From IMG/VR virus record IMGVR_UViG_3300030380_002142, positions 1-20,861 of that record: a stretch of DNA of 20,861 nt; one strand, written 5' to 3'. Source of the DNA: a virus. Each line of letters starts with the position of its first letter. Position 1 is the stretch's first letter. Positions 13,536-20,861 of this stretch are shown one piece after another. A program made the translations under genes and the position numbers. The notes under the pieces were generated by a model. It was given only the letters and a program-made list of their open reading frames with translations. It ran no database searches and had not been told where the DNA came from.

Positions 13536-16500
13536 GTGGCCGTCAAAGATACATTTTTCAGTGAAATAGCAAAAACTGCTGCTGGAGATATAGAGCAAGA
13601 CACTTTTCAATCCGAACAAGCTGCTAGTAGAGCAGAATTAACAGATCCCGTACAAGTATTCAAACAAGGTGTTGTATCAGGTGGTTATAATTTAGCTGCT
13701 AATATTGAGTATTTCAAAGGTATTGGTAACTCTATTCAAGGAGACCAAGATGCCTTAGAAAAAAACTTATATGCTGCTGAAAAATTAGAAAGAGAATCTG
13801 GCATGGCTATGGCAGATGTTCAACAGTTTGATGAGTTTCTAGAAAATCCTACCTTTTTAGGTTTTATAAACCAAGTATCTAGTGCTACTGGACAGTTTGC
13901 TCCATCTGCAATTGCAAGTATTGGTGCCGCAGTATCTGGTGCCGGTGCAGGTGTAGCTGTTGTTGGACTTACTGGTGTAACAAAAGGTTTAGTTAATAAT
14001 GTTGCAAAGAAAGAAGTAAAAAGAGCTTTGACTAAAAAAATGAAAGGGCAAACTCTTAATCCAGATGAAGAAGATTTAGTAAAGGGAGCATATGACTCAT
14101 ACAAAAAACTTAGATTAGGATCAGGTGCAAAAGGTGGAGCTGTTGCAGGTGCTGTAGCTCAAGAATACCCACAAGGCGCAGGTATTGCGTTTGGTACTTT
14201 TGCTGATCAAGACATGACTGATCCAGTGCAAGCTTTTCAATCTTTAGGTATTGGAGTTCCTTTTGCCGCAATTGGAGTGGGTGCAGAAGCCTTAGTCTTC
14301 AAAGGGTTAACTAATATTGTTAAGAAAAAAGGTGCTGGCCCTATTCATAAGAGAGTTTTAGGAGCTATTGGAAGTAGTGCTGGTAGAACAGGAGCTATTG
14401 AAGGTGGTACTGAATTAGCACAAGAAGAGCTTACAATCCAACAAAGGTTTGCAATTGATGAAGATTATCAAGCTTCACAAGCTAAACTAGATAGAGCACA
14501 AGCTTTATTTGCTGGGTTTTTTGGAGGTGTTGGTATTGGTGCTGCTGGTGGAACTATTGCTGGTACTTTAAATGCAGTTACTGGTAATACTATTGTAGAT
14601 AAAGCTAGACAACAGGTAAAAGAAGGATATGAAGCTGAGCAGTATCAAGACTTTTTAAAAGAAAGATATGGTACTACTGAACTTGGTGAAGTTGCTACAG
14701 AGCCTCAAAATTGGATAAAAGCACAAATAGAAGCTATGTTAGACCCTACTAACGGAAAAGATTCTGTATTTATAGATAGGGGAAGTTTAGAAACTTTAGG
14801 TAAAGTGTTAGCAGCTAATCCTCAGTTAGCTGAAAGATTAGCAGAAATACCACAACACTCTGCAGCTCAAGATGGGCCGCAGTCTGCAGGAGTATTATTT
14901 AGTTTAGATGGTGCAAAAGTAAACAGATTTAAAGAAGTTACTGATGAAAACCTTTATAACGGGACTGCTCAAGATGCTGTATTAGTTGATATTTTAGGGT
15001 ATGCACATGGTAGGTTACCTGATGCAGACAGAGTTGTAGAAGTTAGAGATGCTAATGGAAATGCTATTTGGTATCAATCTACAACTATAGACCAAGAAGC
15101 AAATGTAAAAACTAAAGCTAAACAATTATTTCCTGACTCCGAAGTTATATCTACTGATTTAGATGATCACTTATCTAGAAGAAACCAAGACCCTATAGCT
15201 AGGGGGTCAGGTGAATTTGAGTTAGATGATGAAGGAGAAATAGTTCAGGATGATGGCGCAGAAGAACTAGCACAACAAGAAGCTTTGCAAGAATTTCAAT
15301 TTGAAGTGCCTAATATTGCAGAGAACGAGCCCGGTATAAGACAAGCCCAAACCAGTGCTAGAGATATTGTTTCTGGAGTACAGAAAGGAGATGGTTGGGC
15401 AAGGGGTGCGTCAAGAGATGCCGAAGTTCAAACAGAAGCTCAATCTTATTTCCCACCATTTACTAGATACTCTGATCAAATGAACAGAGATTTAGAACGT
15501 GGTTTTTATTCTGATGCTTTGTTAAGAGCATACACAAACTTTTCAAAAGCTAATCCAAATAACATTTATGTTATACAACCAATAGATTCTGCGGCAGAAA
15601 ATGTAAGATACGAAATAAAAAGACTAAACACTACTGATGGTCAAGTAGAAGTAGGTTTAGGTATACCAACAGTTGTAACAGAAGCTATAGAAACTGAAGA
15701 CTCTAGAGTTTTCAAAGGACAAAGCCCTACAGGTTGGAAAATAAAAACACCTGGATCTAATCAGTTTAGACCTGTTTACATGCCAGCTTTAACTATCTTA
15801 GGTAGAAGAATAAATACAAGATTAGGTGAAGCTACACAAGGAGCTAGCGATTTACAGTCTGCTCAAGAAGGGTTCAATGCTATATATGCTGAACTTTTAG
15901 AACAAGGATATGAACTTCAGTTCCCTGGACAGGAACAGTTTAATTTAGATTTTAGTAGATCTAACGCTGTTGTATATAGAGTTGGTGCTCAGAACTATTC
16001 TTACAAACAACTACAACCAGGAAGCAGGGGTGTAACACCATTTAGGGGTAATCAAGAATCTGACTTCAATAGTCTTAAATCACAAGTTCAAGAGTCAGGA
16101 ATTGTAGAACAAGAAGGATTACAAGAAGAATTTAATAACATTGAAACTTTAGAACAGTTAGAAACTTTTGTTGAGAATGAGATAAATCCAAACATACCTG
16201 ATCCTCAACAAAAAATTATGACACCTTCTAGATTTGATCAAGGAGAGTTTTTTGAACAAGACACTGGCGACTTTGCTGAAGCTACACCTGAACAAGAAAG
16301 AACTGCTGAATATAAAGCAGCTACTTTTTATGAATTAGGTAGCCCAGAACGTAGAACACAATCACCAAAACCTGTAGATATTTTCCCATCTTTAGCACAA
16401 AGACTTGGAGATACTCAGTTTGTTAATAGGATTTCTAATATTGTTAAAAACAACTTTAAGTTAAAAAAGAAAATAAGAATTTTCCCTTCTGATGTAAATT

Positions 16501-19127
16501 TTGATGAAGTATTACCGTTAACAAAAAGTGTCATACCAAATCTTAATTTTATAAAAGCACAACAAAATATCTTAAATAACTCTAATGATAGAGCTAGGTT
16601 CATTTCGTTTGGTAATGAAAATATTATTTTAGTAAAAATTAGTCCTAATCCTGGAAAAGTAGAACAAGGGTTAGCAATGATTGGTATTGCTCATGAGTTT
16701 GGACATGCTGTTTTCCAACAAGAGTTAGATAACTCTTTGGATAGCCCAATGGGTGACAGGTTATATCAAGCATTTTTAACTGATAGAAATAAAGAAGGAG
16801 CTCCAGAGTTATACCAAGAAGGTAATGAACATGCATACGAAGAATGGTATTCCGATAAAGTAGCTTCTTACTTATTTAGTGAACTTAGAAAACAAAATGT
16901 AAAAGCTAAAAATGGAGTAGAGTCTTACTTTAAAAGAATAGCAGATAAAATTAGACAAGCATTTGCTGCAGTAAAAGCAGAAGTGTTTGGTAGATTTCAA
17001 CAAAATCCTGACTTCAATGACTACATACAAAATGTTGTTAAGTCATATAAAGATGGAGTCAAAGACCCTGTACGTAGTCCAGCTAGTTATGAACAAAAAC
17101 GGTATGCAAGGGCTATGATTGATGGGGCTGTTCCTAATACTTTGCAATCTGCTGCTAATAGAAGTCTTTTACAGTCTTTAAAAAGAACTGCTACTGAGTT
17201 ATTAAATGACCCTACTTCTGCTCCTAGAGTATTGAAGAAGATTTTTTATCCTGCAGATAACTTTCTTAGAAGCCTTGGAAAAGATAAAGGTATTGGAAAG
17301 AAACTTGCAGATATATTTTATACACCTAGTCAAAGTAAAGGTGCTACTGGTTTACTAACAGCTAACATTGTATTAGCAAATGCAGAAGTCAATAAACTTA
17401 GTGCTATCTTAGAACTAGATGATGTTGCGCAAATTACTCCAGAAGCCGAAGCTATTTTGTTAGAGGTAGAAGATAATACAAAATCTAATGAAGAACTTAG
17501 TGATAAAGCAAGACAAGTAAGAGAGTGGCTATCTGATTTCTATGATAGACAAGATTTAGGTAAGATTTTTAACAACAAAAAAATTGTTAATTATTTTCCA
17601 AGATTAGTAGCTTTATATGAGATTTCTGAAAATGCAGAACTACAAGATAAGTTAGCTGAGTTATTAGTAAAAAATAATGAAGGTCTAACAGAAAAGTCAG
17701 CTAGAGAAACTGTTGAAGCTTTGATTGCAGATCCAGATGGTGCATTACTAGAAGGCAATGAAACTGATGGTGAAGGTAGGTTTAACTTAGGTTTAGCTAA
17801 AGCAAGAGCTGAGTTATTTAAAAATATACCTACAAAAGAAATGAGAGATGCAGGACTATTAGAAGCACCTGCAATCGCGGTTCGTAAATATTTAGCAAAC
17901 AGTATCAAACGTTCTGAGTTTAACAAACGTGGTGGTGCTAAAGTTGTTGCAGATTTAATAAGTCAACTCCCTGAGAATGAACAAGGACACGCTACTGATG
18001 CAGTAGATGCAATAATGGGTAGAGTCAATCCTAACATGGGTGGTACTTTTAGATTTATAAACAGTTGGGGGTTAGTTGCAAACATTACAACGCTTCTGGC
18101 ATTTGCTGTGTTTGCGTCTTTGCCTGACTTTGCAGGCCCAGTTCTTAGATCTAAAGAGTTTGGTGGTTTTAGTAACTTTGGTAAAGAGTTAGCTAATTAC
18201 TTTAACAATAAAGAAGAAGCTGCAAGGTTTGCAAAAGACATAGGTGTAGTATCTACAGATGCTATAAATACTATGTATATCAACGCGGGTGAGTTAGATT
18301 TTATGTCTGGTAGCATTAAGTTACCTGGTGGTAAGGAAGTAACTCCTAAACAAGTAGCAGAAGGATTCTTTAAATATACTGGATTAGAGTGGTATACAAG
18401 ATTTACAAGAATTTTTGCTGCAGGTATGGGACGTAGGTTTTTATTAGAACATCAAAAACGTGCAGATGAAGGAGATGTAAGATCTCAAAGATACTTACAA
18501 GAGCTAAATGTAACTTCTGAACAGATAAAAGCTTGGAATGATTCTCAGAATGTTGAAGCACATCCTGAAGTTAAGTTAGCTTTAGCTACTTTTGTAGATG
18601 AATCTATTGTAAGACCAAATGCTGCAGAAAGACCTGTGTGGGCTTCTGACCCTAGGTTAGCTTTGATTTGGCAACTTAAATCATTCTTTTATGCATATGG
18701 TAAAAACATCGTAGGTGGTTTCTTAAGAGAGTCATCTAGCAGAGTGAAAGAGGGTGCAGGTTTAAATTCAGCTGCATTACCTCTGCTTTTAGCTGCAAGT
18801 ACGTTATTACCGTTAAGTATGTTAGGATTAGATTTAAGAGAAAGGTTTAAAGTTGGACTAGCATGGGTTTTACCAGGAGTAAGCCCAGATGATAAGAACT
18901 ATAGAAAGTCTCAAGATATGGAATGGGATAAATATAGTTTTGAAATACTAGATAGGTCTGGAGTTTTTGGTCCTTTTGCTCTTGCAATGCCTTTGTTCAT
19001 GGAGAGTAAAAGATTTGGTGATCCTTTTTGGGTAGGTCCTTTGGGCCCATCTGTAGAAAAAGGATATGATTTACTAACAGGAGATTTAGATTTTAAAGAT
19101 ATCACTCCTATCTATAATCAAATTTAA
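13536..19127 (+). CDS. Giant virion protein with gluzincin metallopeptidase domain, 1863 aa
   Basis: The start is GTG 13536, with AAGGAG (13522-13527) 8 nt upstream, 4 nt after the previous stop. The front carries several Gly/Ala-rich hydrophobic stretches (about 108-152, 195-224, 235-258, 324-349) that could insert in membranes. At 1053-1057 is HEFGH (HExxH) in a helix, followed by EEWYSD with E1103 and D1107 as the ExxxD third-ligand pattern of gluzincins (thermolysin-like). C-terminal to this are a long helical part with NYFPR near 1350, a hydrophobic segment (about 1509-1533), a helical part resembling polyvalent-protein associated domains such as LPD38, and a last hydrophobic segment near 1744-1766. 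I infer an ejected internal protein like T7 gp16, with a peptidase where T7 has a transglycosylase. No transglycosylase motif is visible. Confidence 0.85.
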   Translation: MAVKDTFFSEIAKTAAGDIEQDTFQSEQAASRAELTDPVQVFKQGVVSGGYNLAANIEYFKGIGNSIQGDQDALEKNLYAAEKLERESGMAMADVQQFDEFLENPTFLGFINQVSSATGQFAPSAIASIGAAVSGAGAGVAVVGLTGVTKGLVNNVAKKEVKRALTKKMKGQTLNPDEEDLVKGAYDSYKKLRLGSGAKGGAVAGAVAQEYPQGAGIAFGTFADQDMTDPVQAFQSLGIGVPFAAIGVGAEALVFKGLTNIVKKKGAGPIHKRVLGAIGSSAGRTGAIEGGTELAQEELTIQQRFAIDEDYQASQAKLDRAQALFAGFFGGVGIGAAGGTIAGTLNAVTGNTIVDKARQQVKEGYEAEQYQDFLKERYGTTELGEVATEPQNWIKAQIEAMLDPTNGKDSVFIDRGSLETLGKVLAANPQLAERLAEIPQHSAAQDGPQSAGVLFSLDGAKVNRFKEVTDENLYNGTAQDAVLVDILGYAHGRLPDADRVVEVRDANGNAIWYQSTTIDQEANVKTKAKQLFPDSEVISTDLDDHLSRRNQDPIARGSGEFELDDEGEIVQDDGAEELAQQEALQEFQFEVPNIAENEPGIRQAQTSARDIVSGVQKGDGWARGASRDAEVQTEAQSYFPPFTRYSDQMNRDLERGFYSDALLRAYTNFSKANPNNIYVIQPIDSAAENVRYEIKRLNTTDGQVEVGLGIPTVVTEAIETEDSRVFKGQSPTGWKIKTPGSNQFRPVYMPALTILGRRINTRLGEATQGASDLQSAQEGFNAIYAELLEQGYELQFPGQEQFNLDFSRSNAVVYRVGAQNYSYKQLQPGSRGVTPFRGNQESDFNSLKSQVQESGIVEQEGLQEEFNNIETLEQLETFVENEINPNIPDPQQKIMTPSRFDQGEFFEQDTGDFAEATPEQERTAEYKAATFYELGSPERRTQSPKPVDIFPSLAQRLGDTQFVNRISNIVKNNFKLKKKIRIFPSDVNFDEVLPLTKSVIPNLNFIKAQQNILNNSNDRARFISFGNENIILVKISPNPGKVEQGLAMIGIAHEFGHAVFQQELDNSLDSPMGDRLYQAFLTDRNKEGAPELYQEGNEHAYEEWYSDKVASYLFSELRKQNVKAKNGVESYFKRIADKIRQAFAAVKAEVFGRFQQNPDFNDYIQNVVKSYKDGVKDPVRSPASYEQKRYARAMIDGAVPNTLQSAANRSLLQSLKRTATELLNDPTSAPRVLKKIFYPADNFLRSLGKDKGIGKKLADIFYTPSQSKGATGLLTANIVLANAEVNKLSAILELDDVAQITPEAEAILLEVEDNTKSNEELSDKARQVREWLSDFYDRQDLGKIFNNKKIVNYFPRLVALYEISENAELQDKLAELLVKNNEGLTEKSARETVEALIADPDGALLEGNETDGEGRFNLGLAKARAELFKNIPTKEMRDAGLLEAPAIAVRKYLANSIKRSEFNKRGGAKVVADLISQLPENEQGHATDAVDAIMGRVNPNMGGTFRFINSWGLVANITTLLAFAVFASLPDFAGPVLRSKEFGGFSNFGKELANYFNNKEEAARFAKDIGVVSTDAINTMYINAGELDFMSGSIKLPGGKEVTPKQVAEGFFKYTGLEWYTRFTRIFAAGMGRRFLLEHQKRADEGDVRSQRYLQELNVTSEQIKAWNDSQNVEAHPEVKLALATFVDESIVRPNAAERPVWASDPRLALIWQLKSFFYAYGKNIVGGFLRESSSRVKEGAGLNSAALPLLLAASTLLPLSMLGLDLRERFKVGLAWVLPGVSPDDKNYRKSQDMEWDKYSFEILDRSGVFGPFALAMPLFMESKRFGDPFWVGPLGPSVEKGYDLLTGDLDFKDITPIYNQI

Positions 19128-19141
19128 GGTATAATTTTAAA

Positions 19142-19516
19142 ATGGCATATTCAAGTACAGTCAAATTAGTAGTAGGAGATACACTACCAGAATTAAATTT
19201 TACTTTGAAAGATAGCAACACAGCTGCTACAGGTAAAACTTTAGACGAGGAAGATAACACTACTTGGGCCCCTGTTAATTTGTCAGGCGGTTCTGTAAAA
19301 CTACGTATTAGAGAAGTAGGTCAAACTACTGTGCTCTCAACTATAACAGCTACTATTTCAGGGCCTAGCACTGGTGAATGTAGCCTTATATTCCCTTCTG
19401 GGACTTGGACAGCTGCTGGTACATTTGAAGGTGAAATAGAATTTACTAAGTCAGACGGCAACATTCAGACTGTACAAGACTTTATAAAGTTCAAAGTGAG
19501 AGATGATTTTGACTAA
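19142..19516 (+). CDS. BppU-like beta-sandwich virion protein, 124 aa
   Basis: A short all-beta protein. Its order of strands fits the N-terminal domain of baseplate upper/receptor-binding-scaffold proteins: VKLVVGDTLPELNFTLKD at the front, a disordered Thr-rich loop, VNLSGGSVKLRIRE, then TISGPSTGECSLIFPSG, WTAAGTFEGEIEFTKSDG and a last strand with FIKFKVRDD. In Lactococcus phages this domain anchors fibres in the tail. Here a free-standing copy could be a connector between the tail tip and the fibre gene two genes downstream. The start follows the giant gene after 14 nt with a distant AAGG. The stop shares TAATG with the next gene. Confidence 0.72.
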   Translation: MAYSSTVKLVVGDTLPELNFTLKDSNTAATGKTLDEEDNTTWAPVNLSGGSVKLRIREVGQTTVLSTITATISGPSTGECSLIFPSGTWTAAGTFEGEIEFTKSDGNIQTVQDFIKFKVRDDFD

Positions 19517-19803
19517 TGGCTACTAGAAGAAAATCAAAAATGCCTGCAAGGAACAAGAAGAACTTTCGTTCTACGAAGTCTGGTGCTGGTATGACAAAAG
19601 CTGGAGTCAAAGCATATAGAAGACTAAATCCTGGTTCTAAACTAAAAACAGCTGTAACAGGTAAAGTAAAGAAAGGCAGTAAAGCAGCCAAGAGACGTAA
19701 GTCTTTTTGTGCTAGATCTGCGGGGCAAATGAAAAAGTTCCCTAAAGCTGCAAAGAATCCAAATTCAAGACTGAGACAAGCTAGAAGACGTTGGAGGTGT
19801 TAA
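19516..19803 (+). CDS. Conserved highly basic protein, DUF6321-like, 95 aa
   Basis: About 34 of 95 residues are K or R and there is not a single D or E. The pattern matches a small conserved phage family (DUF6321-like) that I know from marine phages: AGMTKAGVKAYRRLNPGSKL (25-44), then TAVTGKVKKGSKAAKRRKSF with C65-AR, and QARRRWRC with a final Cys (C95). The constant Cys positions and lack of acidic residues suggest binding to nucleic acid, perhaps to packaged DNA or RNA, possibly with metal or disulfide help. Its function is not known to me. It overlaps the preceding gene by one base (TAATG) and abuts the tail-fibre-like gene, so it is expressed as part of the late structural set. Confidence 0.78.
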   Translation: MATRRKSKMPARNKKNFRSTKSGAGMTKAGVKAYRRLNPGSKLKTAVTGKVKKGSKAAKRRKSFCARSAGQMKKFPKAAKNPNSRLRQARRRWRC

Positions 19804-20861
19804 ATGGCCTTCAAAGTCATTCTTGACACTAATAATTTACGTGTAGTAATAGATACAGACTCACTGAGTCCTGTAACTACGTTTCAAAACTTTAAATCTG
19901 TAGTTACATTTACACAACTAGAAGGGCTATTACAGTATGTCGACTTAACTGCTGCAAATGTATTTGTTGATGCTGACACCAAAAACCTTTACTTTACTTC
20001 ACAATACAACTCTCCTAATGCAGAAAGCATATCGTTTAGTGATGCACAAGCGTTACTTACATCGCTTGCTAAAACAGATAGTACTAGTGTAACAGAAGAA
20101 CTAGCAAAAGCTTTAGACAAAGCGCTTTCTGATGCACCAGTTATGTCAGAAAATCTGACTAAAGTTGTTCAGTATTTTAGAGAATTTAGTGATGCGCCTA
20201 GTATGTCTGAGGCTATAACTTCAGTAGATACGGGATTAGGGAAGAGTGATAGTACTAGCGTTACTGAGGATATAGCAAAACTATTTGAAACAGGTTTTGC
20301 TGATACTCCTACAATTACAGAGTCTTTAACTCAAAGTGTATCACTTGCAAAAGCTGATACTTCTACGCTTACTGACTCTCAAGCCTTTGCTACAGCATTA
20401 GCAAAAGCAGATACTCCTATTATAAGTGAAGAATTAGCTAAACTGTTTAGTCCTGCTAAGTCTGACACTGCAACTGTATCTGAGTCTGATGCGAAAGATG
20501 TGGGCAAAGCTGTTGATGACTCATCCGTATCAAACACACCAACAACCAAAACTTATGAGGTAACTGTTGCTACTGGTACAAATGTTTATGGATCTGGAAA
20601 TAAATTCTACATAGATGGTCTTCCAAGCCCAGGTTTAATTTTAAATGAAGGATTTACTTACACATTTGATCAATCAGACTCAAGTAATTCTAACCATCCT
20701 TTGAGGTTTTCAATTACTGGAAATGGAACACACAATTCAGGAACTGAATACACAACAAACATAACAACCAACGGAACCCCAGGTTCTAGCGGAGCTTACA
20801 CAAGGATAGAAGTTACATCATCAACTCCTGATTTACATTACTACTGTAGCAATCATAGTGG
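19804..20861 (+). CDS. Tail-fibre-like protein with 18-residue repeats and cupredoxin-like domain, 3' end cut by window
   Basis: The frame is open for 352 codons to the window end. ATG 19804 directly follows the previous stop, with GGAGG (19793-19797) 6 nt upstream. Residues 1-80 form a beta-rich head (MAFKVILDTNNLRVVIDTD) that could attach to the virion. Residues about 90-243 hold nine imperfect repeats with consensus D-[ST/AP/TP]-x-[V/I/M]-[S/T]-[E/D], spaced 18-20 residues. From about 249 a beta domain follows (TYEVTVATGTNVYGSGN, KFYIDG, FTYTFDQSDSSNS), with H298 in NHPLRF and then YYCSNHSG containing C348 and H351, a plastocyanin-like copper-ligand order. Receptor binding or virion surface decoration is likely. 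Similar beta domains recur in marine phage structural proteins. Confidence 0.82.
   Translation, partial: MAFKVILDTNNLRVVIDTDSLSPVTTFQNFKSVVTFTQLEGLLQYVDLTAANVFVDADTKNLYFTSQYNSPNAESISFSDAQALLTSLAKTDSTSVTEELAKALDKALSDAPVMSENLTKVVQYFREFSDAPSMSEAITSVDTGLGKSDSTSVTEDIAKLFETGFADTPTITESLTQSVSLAKADTSTLTDSQAFATALAKADTPIISEELAKLFSPAKSDTATVSESDAKDVGKAVDDSSVSNTPTTKTYEVTVATGTNVYGSGNKFYIDGLPSPGLILNEGFTYTFDQSDSSNSNHPLRFSITGNGTHNSGTEYTTNITTNGTPGSSGAYTRIEVTSSTPDLHYYCSNHS
20068..20533 (+). repeat. Nine imperfect ~54-nt coding repeats in the tail gene
   Basis: The aspartates that open each unit are at residues 92, 110, 130, 149, 167, 185, 203, 221 and 239, giving steps of 18, 20, 19, 18, 18, 18, 18 and 18. Units read like D-S-T-S-V-T-E-E-L-A-K. 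Conservation is at the protein level and only loose in DNA, so the array is old and selected rather than a recent tandem duplication. Confidence 0.75.

Noticed and set aside
17591-17926. 111-codon leftward frame inside the giant gene
   Set aside because: A shadow of a charged helical region of the giant protein; no ribosome site and low-complexity Ser/Leu/Ala composition.
19130-19135. TATAAT between the giant gene and the next gene
   Set aside because: No -35 box at the right distance; such hexamers are frequent by chance in AT-rich DNA.
1-20861. Search by eye for tRNA genes, CRISPR arrays, insertion sequences, integrase or attachment sites
   Set aside because: No cloverleaf-like segment, spaced identical repeats, transposase frame or recombinase motif was seen.

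Overview
The window is a stretch of a tailed double-stranded DNA phage genome. It carries most of the virion morphogenesis (structural) cluster of what is probably a short-tailed podovirus. The DNA is AT-rich and densely coded, and genes on the + strand are packed with 1-20 nt overlaps or gaps. I see no tRNA, rRNA, CRISPR, insertion sequence, integrase, tape-measure or sheath gene. A marine host is an inference, based on the base composition and on three protein types that I know mainly from marine phages: the cupredoxin-like tail domain, the acid-free basic protein ending WRC, and the giant metallopeptidase virion protein. A relative of the SAR11/SAR116 podoviruses is possible but cannot be shown from this window.

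Layout. At 1-535 three small leftward genes overlap by ATGA junctions; the last is cut by the window edge and encodes a hydrophobic peptide. At 536-803 lies a divergent, non-coding switch region with an inverted repeat, a direct repeat and a four-tract G-quadruplex motif, followed by T-runs. At 804-3431 is the packaging block: an HNH-like nuclease, terminase small subunit and terminase large subunit. At 3431-7992 is the head block: a P22-like portal, a scaffold, a 209-nt leader, and a major capsid protein of the N4-gp56/DUF4043 type that ends in a strong intrinsic terminator. At 8060-10094 are a small basic protein, two neck/adaptor proteins and a GNAT-like acetyltransferase. At 10084-19127 are two small helical proteins, a 727-residue protein and a 1,863-residue protein with a gluzincin-type metallopeptidase site; I read these as internal/ejection proteins. 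At 19142-20861 are a BppU-like beta-sandwich protein, the acid-free basic protein, and the start of a tail-fibre-like protein with nine ~18-residue repeats and a cupredoxin-like domain cut by the window end.

How the parts work together. TerS and TerL would cut DNA and pump it through the portal into a shell of capsid protein built on the scaffold. The adaptor proteins then close the portal, and the short tail and fibres are added. The large internal proteins would be ejected at infection to help DNA across the envelope. The + strand genes look like one or two long transcription units, with the capsid gene given its own leader and terminator so that its level can differ from its neighbours.

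Most worth a second look: the giant metallopeptidase virion protein, the tail domain with plastocyanin-like copper ligands, the apparent non-AUG (ATC) start of the acetyltransferase gene, the G-quadruplex motif before the packaging genes, and the structured leader of the capsid gene.
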